Assembly: GCF_003254395.2 (NCBI RefSeq)
Contig: NC_037639.1
Coordinates: 10,769,037-10,833,036 of the forward strand
DNA length: 64,000 nucleotides
Direction of reading: 5' to 3'
Source of the DNA: Apis mellifera
Lineage: Eukaryota; Arthropoda; Insecta; Hymenoptera; Apidae
Shown piece after piece: positions 1 through 11,829 of the stretch (position 1 is its first letter; every line of letters begins with the position of its first letter). The translations under genes and the position numbers were made by a program. The notes beneath the pieces were generated by a model. The model did no database searches. It was not told the origin of the DNA and worked only from the letters and a program-made list of their open reading frames with translations.

Positions 1-2039
1 ATTCTACGACGCGAGAAAAGGCCTTTTTCTATCCATTCAAACGAGATGTATTTTATCATACTTGCGCATCTATGCTTGGCCATATATATTTTTCATTAAG
101 ATTAATCCTTTTCGGTGTATCATTAACTTTTTATCTTTCGACAACTTCAATCTTCGTATTTTTATCATCGATGGAATTGTCAAATATTTGTGCAACAATC
201 GCTTTTAATTGATCAAGACTTTTTCATAACTATATTGCAATCATCGAGAAATAACGCGCCATCACGTTTGTCGCAGAGTAATCGTCGAATGAATTACGAT
301 TGTTGTTGCGTTGCTCCATCAGCGTTGGGAGGAACACCGTGCAGAAAGGGAGAGAGATCCGCATCTTCTTGGAACCAGAAGCCGCGATGTAATGTAGGCC
401 AATCACGTTTACACCACGAGCGTTCGAAGCAGCGATGTTTTGTTGAATTATTATCCGACTGGTGCCGCGCGGAATCGTCCAGCAGAACGTGGAAATTACG
501 GTGGCGGGCAAAAATCTAGCAAGTCGTGGCGCGAGGGAAGAGAGATCGGCGGATGGATCGGTTCGTGCACGACCTTTGCTAAGTGCTTTTTCCCTTTCCT
601 TTAGGTAAATGATTTCGAATGGTGAATGATCGAAATCGGATGGTTTTTAGCTTAGGGAGGATCGTTATTGCGTTTGATATCCGATACGTTCCTTTCTTGC
701 GGCACAAATTATACAATATCGCGGAAAATATTCGGAAAGAAAGAATATTTCGAAAGAAAGAGATGTAAACAAAGGGGAAACGCAACGTAAACAGAAATGG
801 AATGCGAACGGGCAAAAGAAGCAAGAACAACAAAGCAGAAAATAATTCTCGGAGGAGCTCATACGTTTCTCGGAAAAGTTATTTACCGGTGATTATTCAA
901 CGATTACCGGCCAGTTTTCTTGCGCAATTCCTCCACTCCTCGTTACGCTATTTTCCAACCCAAATCTGGAATTCCAACTGTACCGTCGTCCAGAAGAAGA
1001 AAAGAAAGGAAGAAAACTAAATACTAGAACCGAGGCACGATCGTAGCACGAGGCGGTTAAACGACGACAAAACAAAAAAAAAAAAAAGAAACGCAATAAC
1101 TAATTACGCTCTCCTTGTTCCAAGGCAAAGAAAGGTGAAGGAGCAGCCCCAAGTTTTTCTGGCTGAAACTTCGAACGAGCCCGATCAATTTCTCAACGAT
1201 CCAACCATGACAAATGATAGGCATCCTCGTGGCGAGTGGCTTATCCTCGCGGTATCGAGCCAATCCGCCCGATCCAGTTTACATTGCACGCTCGTTAGGC
1301 GAATGATAATCCGCGACGCTCGCCTGCCGGCCGCCTCATAGATAACCCGTCCACGATTCGCTCATTATCACGCTGCGCCGTTCGCCGATCATACGTACTC
1401 GAACCGCATCCAACCGTTTCCCACCTCGCGCCTCTCACCGATGCCTCTCGTGACGTACATAATTCCGCGGAACACGTACTTCATAGAATTCCAACTTAAT
1501 ATTACGATAATATTTCCACGTATATAATTGAAACTTCACGTTTTTCACCAGGCAAAGTATATACAAGGATTCGTTTCAGAGATGCAATTTCCCGTTTCGA
1601 GCGAACAAATCTCGTTCGAACAACAATATCTCTTGGAAACATCTATATATAATAAAGGAATAAAAATAATTCACGATTCGTTACTTACGATGGAATTCTA
1701 TTATTAACCTCTCTTTTATTAAACTTCTAAATCCCTCCTGTCGATCGCAACATTTCAATCGAAACAAGGGAGATCGTTACTCATCATCATCGTCAAACAA
1801 ACCTGCTTAAACAACGATATTTAAAACCACCTTTCAATCTCTCCCGATCCCAACCGACGTATCCGTCAATACGATGGTAATGCGATGAAATAGTTATCAT
1901 CAAGCTGGCGAGCAAAGATCGATCCATCTTTATCGCCTGCGATCTCTCCCTCGCTTCGAACGAGCGTTTGAAACGGTACGATAGCCACATCTCTCGAGAG
2001 ATGTTCGCTCGTCGATGATCTAAACTTGGCCTTGCCGAG

Positions 2040-2040
<1 letters not shown>
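1..2040. other. Unique non-coding sequence
   Basis: No recognisable gene, RNA or mobile element. The frames at 190-519 (plus) and 230-511 (minus) overlap each other and show no domain, so I read both as chance. A less repetitive, GC-richer patch at about 1180-1440 has several GATAA/TTATC words. The interval also holds the 10-bp palindrome TTCCGCGGAA at 1463-1472 and AATATTA-CGA-TAATATT at 1498-1514. From about 1500 to 1990 the sequence turns AT-rich. Confidence 0.6.
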
Positions 2041-2080
<40 letters not shown>

Positions 2081-2100
2081 CTATCCATCTGTCTCTGTCT
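2041..2100. repeat. Compound (CT)n-(CTAT)n microsatellite
   Basis: About 20 bases of CT dinucleotides run into roughly six CTAT tetranucleotides (about 2061-2084) and end in degenerate CTGT units. The plus strand is purely pyrimidine at the start. It is typical replication-slippage sequence and likely polymorphic. Confidence 0.95.
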
Positions 2101-4247
2101 GGCCCCGCGGGCCGAGAGAGAACAGATAATTCCAAGATTACAGGTTGTCCGAGTGTCGAGGCTGTTCGTGCAACAGGAACGGCAGCAACGCGGCTGCACC
2201 CGGCCGCTCCGTCCTTTTTTTTCCTTCCAGGATCTTTCTCGCCACGCTGCTGATGGGAGGGATACAAACACCGCCGGCCATGACACCGTAACCTTACCCA
2301 ACGGTTTGATTATCCTCGCCACGATCGTCACGATCGTCAGCCATCTAGTGTCATTAGCTTCGTTTATGCTACGCGCCCTGCGATCATCCCCCTTCGCCGG
2401 ACTCGTTTGCATAATGGCGCGCAATTATTTATCTGGAGTATGCCGCGCGGCACGAGCGTGGACGAGGAAAGACGACGATTCCCTTCGACCGATCCGATTC
2501 GTTAGATTCCCTTGCGTAACCGCATTAACATCTACGGAGATTTCTCTTCCTCGATGATTCCTTTTTTTTGGGTGAGGAAGAGGAAGGCAATTCTTGGAGG
2601 ATCCGTGTCTCTGGTCGCCATTTTACAATTCGTAATTCCTTTTTCTCTCCGTTTTCAGATTATCATTTTGATTAAATATATTCGCGGTTCATGGTATAGT
2701 ATAGTATTATTTTATATAAAAAATAATTTTAAAAGAACCCCTTTTATATCTCCTCGATCTGAATACATTACGCCAAGTGCACCGTGAAAATAATTAATCG
2801 GATTCTACAATATTGCGACGAGGCGACGAACAAGTTGCAACTTGTTTATTCCTTTCCCTTCTCCTCTCCTCGAATCCCCTCCTTCTCGCTCAAGGATCCA
2901 CCACACGCTGCATCTAGATCTCGAGAATCTTAGACCCAAGTCTCTGGGATCGGTTGGAAGGAGCTCGATCGGTTGTTAATAATAACGGGTACGCTAAAAG
3001 GAACGCGTCCGCGCGAAAGTCGTAGTTGCGACGATCGACGTGGCGGGATCATCTCGGGGTGCATCTCACGGAATGATTCAGAGGCGATTAAGAGGCCGTA
3101 ATCGGTCGCATTATGCACGCCTCTGCGGAGAAAATTGTAGCGATTAGCCGCGAAGGATGTGTAATTTTTTAATTAAGACCTCTCTCCGCGGTTCTCCCCT
3201 TCTTTCTCTCTCTATCTCTCCTCTTATTCGTTCTCGAAATTACAGTGATTATACCGAGTATTAGCATTTTTCCCCTCCCCTCGCCTATTTTCTCCTTCCT
3301 CCCTCCCACCCCCTCGACGCTAAGCCACGCGTGCCATTGCGTAACGAGGCTCGCGCGTCCTTCCTCCTCGCTCGTTCCTCCAGGATCGATGATTAGGTTT
3401 TATGATGGAAACGGCGAAATCGACGACCGTGTCTCGATCGAACAGAGAGAGAGAGAAGAGGGGAAGGGGAAAGGAGAAGAAGGAGACGATGGAGGTTACG
3501 TTGGACGATCGCCAGATGTTCCGAGCGAGCGGGAATGAGATAATATTTTAAGAGACGCGCAATTAACGAGCGATGATTGCGCTCGTTGGAGGAAACAATA
3601 CGTCTCTCGATACGATCTTCGATCGATAACGCGTTCCGCTTTGCACAGCCTGTTCGGGGAATTTCATTCGAATTTCAGGTTCGGGGAACAACGATCGATT
3701 TCCGCGTATCCGACGTACGATTTTAACGCGCTCTTCGATGTTTCAGCGTTTCGAATATTTCGAGTAAAGTGAGAAACGTAGCATTTTCGAGGTGAAAAGT
3801 ATTAGAATCGAAAGGAATCGCAGGATTCCTCGATTTTCTAAGAAGGGGATGTAAGTCTGTCGAGTCGATTCGTGGATTGGTTGTTTGGATGTCAATATTT
3901 TATAAGATATGCTGCTTTCGACAATGTTTTATGATAAACTTAATACACGTATTGTGATTTTTCAAGCGCAGCAACGTGTTCTTTTTTATATCCAAGTACA
4001 CGTGTATTATACATATATTATATTATAGAATTAATCATAGATTGGGTTGATTAACCTGTTGAAGAAGTAACTGGTTAAAAATTTCGAATAAAATTATTCA
4101 AATTATTTTACTTTTCATACCTCGACCAATACTACGGTTATTTCCTCATCATAAACTTCAGCAAACAAAACTTCTTCTCGATGTAGTCGTCGATGAATCT
4201 TGTATCGGATTCTTGATTCAAAAATTGATAACCTCAAATCTGTTTGT
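2101..4247. other. Unique non-coding sequence
   Basis: No gene recognised. Notable small items are a tandem 9-mer ACGATCGTC at 2321-2338, a TCGCCATTTT word at 2615-2624 (contains GCCAT, the Pho/YY1 core), a GC-mixed patch at 2380-2450 with the word TTTGCATAATGG, and an 8-bp hairpin AACGAGCG/CGCTCGTT at 3565-3587. From 3200 to 3540 the plus strand is alternately pyrimidine- and purine-rich. From 3880 to 4130 it is AT-rich and featureless. Confidence 0.55.
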
Positions 4248-4270
4248 CTCTCTTTCTCTCTCTCTCTCTC
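4248..4270. repeat. (TC)n microsatellite
   Basis: A short TC dinucleotide run interrupted by one TTT. The reverse strand reads GAGAG, the core that insect GAGA factor binds, but a run this short occurs many times in the window. Confidence 0.9.
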
Positions 4271-4901
4271 GTCCAACGAAATCTTCGTTCCAAAGGGAAC
4301 GTTTCTCATTTTTTTTTCCCCCCTACGATTCAAATAAGGTTAAGTGGACGGAAGACGATAGAAGAGGCACTCGAGACGATCTCGTTCGACCCAAAATTTC
4401 ACGACAGCTTAGCGAGGCGACACTTAGCATCTTGCCTGAGTGACCTTAAAATAATAACATCGGGAGATAACAGCCGGCCTGTGTCATGAGGGTATATAAC
4501 ATGCGCGCGCGCGTGTACGCGCGAGCTGCGAGAAATGTAAGCACGGCCACGTGTTACAGGGCAACACGTGTCGCGTGGTACCAGTGAAAATAAATCATGC
4601 GCCTGTGGGGCGAACGAGAACGCGAACACGGAGACGGAGAAAGAGGAGCGGAGGAGAAGAAATTCGAGAAAAAGGTTCGGACCCTTGTCAGCCCGTTTCG
4701 TTTTGCCCCGTGCCGTTTCTCTCTTTATCTTTCTCTTTCTCTCTCTGGAGAAACGATCAAAAGGAAAGGATTCGAAACTCCTGTGGTAACCGACGAATCT
4801 CTCTTTCTCTCTCTCTTATTCTCGTCGTCTCCTCTCTTCGACCGAAATTTGTCGATCCGAACGTGACGAGGAGGCGTGACAAAATGCGCCTCGATGGATC
4901 G
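4271..4901. other. Non-coding, CT/GA-biased sequence
   Basis: No gene recognised. Overlapping plus-strand frames at 4551-4955, 4568-4789 and 4597-4866 are rich in Arg, Ser and Leu from CT/GA repeats and contradict each other, so none is credible. A TATATAA word precedes the CG-rich palindrome at 4508, but I see no initiator after it. Confidence 0.5.
4508..4570. promoter_or_regulatory. Paired palindromes: CGCGCGT/ACGCGCG and double CACGTG E-box
   Basis: The first inverted repeat is CGCGCGT-GT-ACGCGCG (4508-4523), alternating purine-pyrimidine and able to adopt Z-DNA. The second is CACGTGTT-ACAGGGC-AACACGTG (4548-4570), two CACGTG E-boxes facing each other over 7 bp in a perfect 8-bp inverted repeat. 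CACGTG is the core site for bHLH factors of the Myc/Max, USF and Clock/Cycle type. Overall CACGTG frequency in the window looks close to chance, so only the pairing is notable. Confidence 0.35.
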
Positions 4902-4911
4902 TCTCTCTCTC

Positions 4912-4942
<31 letters not shown>

Positions 4943-4943
4943 T
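4902..4943. repeat. (CT)n microsatellite
   Basis: CT dinucleotides with single-base interruptions (TTT, CCC) over about 42 bases, all pyrimidine on the plus strand. Confidence 0.93.
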
Positions 4944-5503
4944 CCCCAGCTTTGAGATACTGTGCCTCGTTTTATTGTTCCCGGAGACGAGAAATGAAAG
5001 AAGAAGGTGTCGGGGGAATGCGTGAGGTGAGGTTCTCGGAATCTTTTATCGATGCATTTTATGAAGAAGAAATCGATACCGTCGTGGATGGTTTTTCAGA
5101 AGCGAAGGGAAGAAGCGTTTAGGAGAGTTGCGGAGAGATTTGGCTCTCGTTTAACTCCTCGCATCGTGAGATATATTACGTACGCCATTTCTATCTCGCA
5201 ATTTTATCTTGGAATCTGAAGAATCCGATGGAAGAATTAGTATTTGATTTTATTAAGAAATTTTTGTATAAATCAAAGAAAAAGGAAAAAAGAAAAATTA
5301 TTCGAAAACACGAGATTTATAAAAGCGAGATTTTCAACTGTTGGAAATATGTTACAAAGAAGAGATACAAAGAACAAACGACGATGGAATATCAAAGTAT
5401 TCCGAGTAACGATTACGAGGAGGTAAGTTTGCGTGGACTTCCTAGGAAATTCTCGTGTAGCCGCAAACGGCCCGTTGAAACGTCATTAACAGGGTAACAC
5501 GTG

Positions 5504-5546
5504 GGAAGAGAAAGAGAGAAAGAGGGAAGAAAGAGAGAGAGAGAAG
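5504..5546. repeat. (GA)n/(GAAA)n purine microsatellite
   Basis: Almost pure purine run of GA and GAAA units on the plus strand, ending in (GA)5. Confidence 0.9.
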
Positions 5547-6572
5547 CGGTTCGTTTTACGGTGAAGTTGCGCGATGGCCATTAAAAAATCGAGCATGGGG
5601 CCCTGCTTAACGGCCGTTTAAACGCGCATAACTCGAAAGCTTCCTCCACTCCTCTGTAAATCGATGCCTGTCAGTCTGACGAATACGCCCTGTACAAAGA
5701 ATATACTTGTAAACTTCTACGACCGCGTTAATGTACTTTTTACGCCTCCGCCGATGGTCCACCCGGTTTATGCCGGCGACCAACGTCGTTTCCATTCCGT
5801 CACGAACCTTGGATTTGCTTAACCGACGATTGTATCGGCCCGTGTTACGCCCCGAGCAGCCGCTCCTTATAACCGACGATAAACATTGTGCGTGTGAAAT
5901 CTGTGTAAAAATTGTGCCGGTTTAGTGCCGGTTCCGTTCGACGCCAAGTTCAAGTTTTACTACAGCTTCGAGCTGGACTCGATTTATATACCACGCTGAC
6001 GATCGATGTTAAGATGTTTCTGGGTTTTCCGTGAAGATGTTCTCTCTCTTCCCTTTTTCTTCTGAAATTGCCGCGACGCGGCAAGCAGCGTAATCGTATA
6101 ATAAAACTGGTTCTCGATATAGATAAGATGTAATTCCTGTCACGATTTCGTGTCACGCGGTGTCTCGTTCGTCGTATTTGAACCCATTTCGAAGGATTGA
6201 GCGAAGATCCGTTGCACGATTTCAACAACTCCTCGATTCAATTACGTATTCATATACCGATCTTCGAATTTTCTTTCGAGATCGACAAATCCTTCCCTTA
6301 TTAAATTTATTAAACTCTGATAAAGATATAATTCGATGCAACAACTCGAAATCCGTAGATCTCGATTGAAATTCGGGGGAGAATACGAAGAAAAAAGAAA
6401 AAATGAAGCATGACAGTTTCCCCTCCATAAATCTCACGCGCAAAAACCGATTCGAACAAGTTACCAAACGCAATCACATCCCAATCATTTTTTTCAAAAC
6501 GCTGCTCCCGGAACCGGGCGGGGAGCGGACCGCAACCAGGCCAAGAACAAAGTTGCTCCCAGAGAAAAAAGC

Positions 6573-6620
6573 AATTCGGTAAATTCGGTAGCCGTGCAGT
6601 TGTACGGACATGCAGTTGTA
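6573..6620. repeat. Two nested short direct-repeat pairs
   Basis: AATTCGGTA occurs twice head-to-tail (6573-6581, 6582-6590). TGCAGTTGTA follows, also twice, at 6595-6604 and 6611-6620 with a 16-bp period. The repeats are exact and not low-complexity, which suggests local duplication or repeated binding sites. No known factor is assigned. Confidence 0.6.
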
Positions 6621-8023
6621 AATCTGAGAGCGGCGTGTTGACGGCGGTGTTCTCTCTCTCCTTTTCTTCTTTTTTTTTCTTCTTATACTCGAAACGGGTT
6701 GCGCCGCCTCTCCCCGCGCGAAATTGACTGCGACGGTTGTTATCGAATAAAATGGAAGCGGATTCTAAATAAAAAGTCCTCGTAATAACGATCATCTATC
6801 GTTTACGTTACGCGAGAAATATGGAAGATGGGGGAGGAATTTTTTCTTCTTTCAACAAATTGGATGTTAATTCTTCTGTATCGATGGATTTATCGTAACC
6901 GAGTTGTGAATGAAGTATATGTAAGTACGGCTATCGTGCGTGAGATCGTCGTTCGCTGATGGCTTGCCGATGCGTAATGATGATTACAGGTAGGATATTC
7001 TGACTTTCACCCGTTGTTGATTCTTAATAGCTTGTTACGAGTGGATATAAAACGAAAACAAATGTCAAATGTTATACATTGTAAACGATAAATTGCTTAA
7101 ACGAGCAATTAAAGATTTAGAATAAAATAATTTAACGTTCGTAAAATACAGGAAAATTGACTTTACTTTGACTCGTAATTAAAAGATTCTTATTCTTCGA
7201 TGTACGAAATTCAATTATAAATATCAGATATCGATATTTATTTAAATTTTTCGAAATCTTTGTCGAAGGAAAAGTTAATTTGGATGAAATTTTTGTATTT
7301 TTTTTAATCCACTATATCCGGAGCGATACAAATATACATCGAAGACAACATAATCGAGAGCTACTTCTCATTTTCCCTTAATGGACGTTCCATTGAGAAT
7401 GAAAGTCGCTCCCTAACGAAGTGTCCACCGGCGGAAAATCAATCTTCAAGAGCAACTGACAAATGGACTGGTTCGTTCCAGTTAACCAGCTCGTCGTTTT
7501 GCGATAACTACAAAGTCCTTAGTACAAACTACAAACTAGGGAATTACAAAGAGCAAAGAAGAAACGATCGTTGAATCGGCCAGCTTGCGAAATGCAAGAA
7601 GGACCCAAATGGAAATAGCGTGTCGTAGGAAAAGAAAATGGAAAAAAACGTCGCGGAAACTCCATTTTCCGTTCATACCATTTCGTTTCGTTGCGAAAAC
7701 GATCCACGCGTCGCGAAGAAATCTTCCCAGGCTTCTCTTTCGAGAAGGATATACGTCCCGTCCGACGAAGTGTCTCTTCCATTCTCACGGAAGAGGAAAG
7801 TGCGTGATTATGTCGGCGGCGCAGGTGCGCGCCGGTGCATCACGTAGCCGCCAAAACTGTAATCGTCCAATCGCTCGATTGTTGAATCACGCCGGGTGAG
7901 ATTGAGTTTTACTTAGAGAAACGATGCGACGATACAATGTTTCCCTTTGCCCGCGGAGGGAGAGGAGGATCGAGTTTTACTTAAGACAAATGACGCAATT
8001 CGAGTCCCGGGGCTTCCGCGTTC

Positions 8024-8053
8024 CCATTCCTCTCTGGAATGGCCTTCCAGAGA
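8024..8053. repeat. Overlapping, mutually exclusive hairpins
   Basis: Two perfect inverted repeats share bases. CCATTCC-TCTCT-GGAATGG (8024-8042) has a 7-bp stem and TCTCTGGAA-TGGCC-TTCCAGAGA (8031-8053) a 9-bp stem, each with a 5-nt loop. Only one can form at a time in a transcript. At DNA level the block is an array of TTCC/GGAA cores, the Ets-type site. No transcript is demonstrated. Confidence 0.5.
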
Positions 8054-8885
8054 TTCCAAACGATAACAAAAGAAGCGTGGAATACTTCTCCAGATGGATC
8101 TCTAGATTTACTCTCTCTTTTCCTCCGACGAATTAAAATTAATCAAGCATCCGACGATAACAAAACTTGAAAAATGAAAAAGCTGGGTGTCGTGAATCCT
8201 AACGGAGAGACAGAGACCATAATAGAGACAGTTCTCTTCCCGGAATCCAGGGCAGAAACATAGGCTTGATAACGCGATCGTTGCACCGGCAAGATCGGTT
8301 AAAGTGTAAACGCAGCGGGTTTTGATAACAGGTCCAAAGCACGCGGCCCTCCTGGTTCGCGCTTAGCCAGCCAGTAAGGCAATGGACCAAGGTAATCGTC
8401 CCGGCCGCGGCCAGTTATCCCGCGAGATGTTTGACTTGATCTATGGAGTCACGTAGCTGGATCAATATTCCGTGTACGTGTTCGAATGCGTGCAAATACT
8501 GGTAGCCCGTGTTAGATACGCGTCTTTCTCGCCGTTCCCTCTTACCCACCACCGTACACGCACACTCTCTCTCTCTCTCCCTCCTCTTCACAGCACGATT
8601 CTACACCTCTTCTGTCCTTCTCTTCCCCGTGTGGTCTCGTGAGCATGGAGAATGCGTACGTACTACGTGTCTAATTAGCGAAGCAAACAGTGTAGTTTCT
8701 AGGTAGCAAATGGTAGGTACACAGAGGAGCACCGAGCAATCCTCGCGTGGATGGGGGGGGGCGATCACCGTCGGCCGAAAGTCGACTTCTCCAAGGAGGA
8801 TCTCGATCGATCTAACCTCGGGCTATCGGATCGATGATGCCCGATTAATCGCCGGTTAATTGGATCAAGGTAAATCGTGGAACGG

Positions 8886-8908
8886 TATATATATATATAT
8901 ATATATAT
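8886..8908. repeat. (TA)n microsatellite
   Basis: Pure TA dinucleotide run, self-complementary and easily unwound. Confidence 0.95.
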
Positions 8909-9810
8909 GCTTGTTAACCGATGGAATTACGCGGTGGTGGAAACGGGGAACGGTTGCGTTGCGGATAGAAATGTCAGGTTGTCGGATTTTATGGTACGGT
9001 ACCCGGCGTACGATCGTAAAGAGACTACCGTAAGAGAGTATAAGGCTGGGTAATTACGATCGCGCGGGCTGCTCCACCACCGGCTTGTCTAGTATCTAAA
9101 TATCGGAATCTTATTGAGCAATAAGACTGGTGAGTGACCTGGTTTCCTCGAGGTTGATAAGCTTGACCGATCCTCGTTATTGCGAGGTTGGTCGTATTCA
9201 GATGTGTGCGATTTTCTTTGAACGCTGTCCGTTGAACAAAAATGGGAGAAGCATGGGTTAACGGGTTGCCGCTTCTGTTTCTTCTGGGAGGAAGCTGGAC
9301 GAAAAAAAAAAAATCCCCCCCGACCCAAGACGAATGATCGCCGCGGTGCAACGATCGTGGTTCCGCGCAAAACAACGCGTTTTCCCCTCGAGTACCCGCG
9401 TCTTCTCTCGATCTAACGAGTATATAAAACACGACGAGAGAGAGAGAGAGGGAAGGAAGGAGGAGAGGATGAGGTTTCCTCGCTTAGCCGCGGTCGGATA
9501 TTAATTCCCGTTCGCGCGGATCGCGCGAGTAGCCGGCGGCTAGAGGGCCTCCTCTCGCGAAACGAGTTACTAATAACCGATAGCATCGCCTCTGCCTCGC
9601 CTTCTCGTCCCGTCCCTTTCCCTCTTCCCGTCCGAAACTGTGGCGCGGAGCGAGGGCGCACGTGGATTAATCGAGCGGCGGCGACGAGGGGAAGCAATCT
9701 TGCGCCCGGTCCCTCTGACGTCTCACCAATCTGCGTTTACACCGTGTAACGGTAGCGTTCTGGAAATGAACGGGGGGACGGGAGGAGGATGGAGAAAAAG
9801 AGGAATGAAA
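8909..9810. other. Non-coding, GC-rich toward the 3' end
   Basis: No gene recognised. Contains the near-palindrome TCTTATTG-AG-CAATAAGA at 9109-9126, an A12 run with flanking C-run near 9303-9320, a TATATAAAA word at 9421 followed by (GA)n, and a CpG-rich stretch at 9480-9780. Minus-strand frames at 9025-9432 and 9413-9697 are Arg/Ser-rich and resemble no known protein. Confidence 0.5.
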
Positions 9811-9905
9811 GGGAAGGGAGGAGGAGGAGGAGAAAGAAGAAGAAGAAGAAGTTTGGCGTGGTGGGGAAGAAAATGAAAAGAAGAAGAAGAGGAGGAGGAG
9901 GAGGA
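9811..9905. repeat. (GGA)n/(GAA)n purine tract
   Basis: Imperfect trinucleotide run of GGA, GAA and AGA, nearly all purine on the plus strand, with the interruption ttggcgtggtgggg near the middle. It produces overlapping low-complexity frames (poly-Ser, poly-Phe) on the minus strand at 9667-10024, which I reject as genes. Mirror-repeat purine tracts can form triplex DNA. Confidence 0.9.
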
Positions 9906-9954
9906 CGACAACGACGTGGATGACGATGATGATGCAGGGCCCTCGAGCACGCAG

Positions 9955-9978
9955 CTGGCTGGCTGGCTGGCTGGCTGG
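9955..9978. repeat. (CTGG)6 tetranucleotide repeat
   Basis: Six perfect CTGG units, preceded by a GAT/GAC-rich stretch at 9901-9935. Confidence 0.95.
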
Positions 9979-10880
9979 TCGTGTCTCGTGCATTATGCCA
10001 TCGTGTAATGCCTATCTCATCCAAGGCCAGTTGTACTACAGTCCTCGGCTGTATAGCGCGTATATCGCAACGGAAAATAAATGGTTGCGCAACCGCTCTC
10101 CGTGGCCGAGACAGGCGATAGAGCGCGAGGGTGCTGCTACGCGCCTGAGCCGCCGCGGTGGCATAAAATTATTGCCTCGTTTATTCCAGGCAATGATCTC
10201 ATTGCCGGCTCTACGCCTGATATCGGGGCGTCGATCAAGGGGAAGGGGGAGACCTGGTCGATCAGCAGAGGAAGGATTTTCGCCGTGTTTTCTCCTTCGA
10301 AAATTATCGCCGGATAAGATGGCAGATTTCTCGACTTGGCCCGTTTCTCGCTCGAAGGAGATCATTTCGCCTCGATAAACCTGTAATTTCTTCGCTCGAT
10401 CGCTACGCCTCGTCACTACTGGGTTGTCCCAGTTCCAGAAAAGACAAAACGCGCGATTCGAGGGAAAATGATGGGCGAGGAATATCGAGATGCACGCGTA
10501 CAATACTTTGTATCGATTTGTATTGATATTTTGATTGCAAGTGTTCGATACCCTCGTTATTACCTTGATATTCGCCGTTCGAAGAGAGACAGAGAAAAGA
10601 AGAAAGAGAAGGGAGAAGAAAGAAGAGAGAAGGAAATTAGACGAGGAACGAGTCTGGAATAAACGAGTATCGTCCATCTTTTCGAAATGCCCATTTCGTA
10701 TACATTGGAAATATACAAAAAGCTCGTTAAGTCGCGAGGCGTGTACGCGTCGCCTCCCGCGGGGAACTGGTGGCCGCAGACCCTTAAATTCGGAGTCACG
10801 TATAAACGGGCGAACGGAGGAAGAAGCAGTGAGAGTTGGGTATAAATATACCGCGAACGGGTCCCTTCTCGAACCAGAAC
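9979..10880. other. Unique GC-mixed non-coding sequence with two palindromes
   Basis: No gene recognised. Not low-complexity. Holds GGTTGCGCAACC (10083-10094), a perfect 12-bp palindrome around TTGCGCAA, the optimal C/EBP-type site, and GGCAATGA-TC-TCATTGCC (10189-10206), an 8-bp inverted repeat. The overlapping frames at 9920-10378 (plus) and 10036-10677 (minus) are open together through this CpG-rich stretch and match no family. Confidence 0.5.
10083..10094. promoter_or_regulatory. C/EBP-like palindrome
   Basis: GGTTGCGCAACC contains TTGCGCAA, the canonical C/EBP bZIP dimer site. A related PAR-bZIP-like GGTTGCGTAACC lies at 38928-38939. One such site proves nothing about function. Confidence 0.35.
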
Positions 10881-10895
10881 CTTAGCAATAAGAGG

Positions 10896-10990
10896 AAAAA
10901 GAGAGAGAGAGAGAAAGAGAGAGGGGGAGGAGGAGAGAAAAAAAGGAGAGGAAAAGGAGGGGGCAGAAGAAGAAGCGAGGAAATAAGAGG
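10896..10990. repeat. Purine tract (GA/GGA/GAA)
   Basis: Nearly uninterrupted purines on the plus strand, starting with (GA)n near 10902 and grading into GGA and GAAA units. Confidence 0.9.
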
Positions 10991-11829
10991 AAACAAAAGT
11001 ATATCGGAGAACCGGCTCATCAGCTGGCCGAACTGGTCTGTTGTGTCGGGGTCTCGCTCTCTCCCGATCGGACGGCTCCTTCCTTCTCTCTTCGTCACCG
11101 AGAGATTGTTACTGGCCTGAATTTTATTCGGAATACGGGCGAGCAGCTTGGCCGGATCGTGGCCGCGTATCGATTTTACCCGACGATGCGTCTCGCGCGT
11201 AAAAACGACCATTGATTTCCTCGATCCTCGATCGAACTCGCCTATCGTTCCTCCATCCTTCTTCTTTCACGCCCCGTGCAATAATCGTTTATAACGGGCT
11301 TGCCTTAATCCATGCTGGAACGATCGTTCGCGTTTTCGTACGATTGACTCGTATTGACTCGATCGATACTTTGCAAAGACAGGGATACAAAGATACAAAG
11401 AGATAGAGAGAGAGAGCGATAAACGATAACGTTGAACAGAATTATTATTATATCGTAATCGCGAAAAATAGATTATAAATCGTGGCCAAGGATAACCGAT
11501 GTCCTGCCCCTTGTTTCCCAGAAATAACGCCTTCTTCCCGTGACACGCGAACGAGCGAGCGTGCAAAGCGAGCGGATCGAAAGGATGATGGTGCGCGCGA
11601 CGTCATCGCGACGCGGAAGGAGGAGATCCTTCCAGGACGGCGAGCGAGTAAAAAAGACTCGGTTCCAGGCACAATAGACCGTTCCTCAACTTAAGAGATC
11701 TTAGGAGATCGCATCAACCGGAGTTGGAACACCCAGTGTATTAGAGGAGACGCCAGCAGCCTCCTAGTGGCTTGATCGAGGCTTCCGTGGCGATGCACGG
11801 TTTCTTCCTTTATACAGTCCTTCCTTTCC
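10991..11829. other. Unique non-coding sequence
   Basis: No gene recognised. ATTGACTCG occurs twice in helical phase (11343-11351, 11353-11361). On the minus strand 11759-11770 reads CCACTAGGAGGC, one base from the CTCF core consensus. A short GA run lies near 11405. Confidence 0.5.

Larger units (their letters stand above)
4944..8885. other. Unique non-coding sequence, partly AT-rich
   Basis: No gene recognised. A purine microsatellite lies at 5504-5546. GTGCCGGTT is repeated at 5914-5922 and 5925-5933, one helical turn apart; CCGGTT resembles the Grainyhead half-site. Two sets of short direct repeats lie at 6573-6620 and overlapping hairpins at 8024-8053, both described separately. From 6990 to 7330 the sequence is AT-rich and featureless. 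A short CT run is at 8565-8583. Confidence 0.55.

Noticed and set aside
5886..5897. TTGTGCGTGTGA, identical to the first 12 bases of insect miR-210
   Set aside because: The rest of the mature sequence does not match and the upstream 60 bases contain no complementary arm, so no miR-210 hairpin exists here.
9421..9430. TATATAAAA word as a promoter
   Set aside because: The sequence 25-35 bp downstream is a (GA)n microsatellite with no initiator-like motif.
10036..10677. 213-codon minus-strand frame
   Set aside because: Overlaps a 152-codon plus-strand frame, shows no family motif, and stays open mainly because TA-containing stop codons are rare in CpG-rich sequence.
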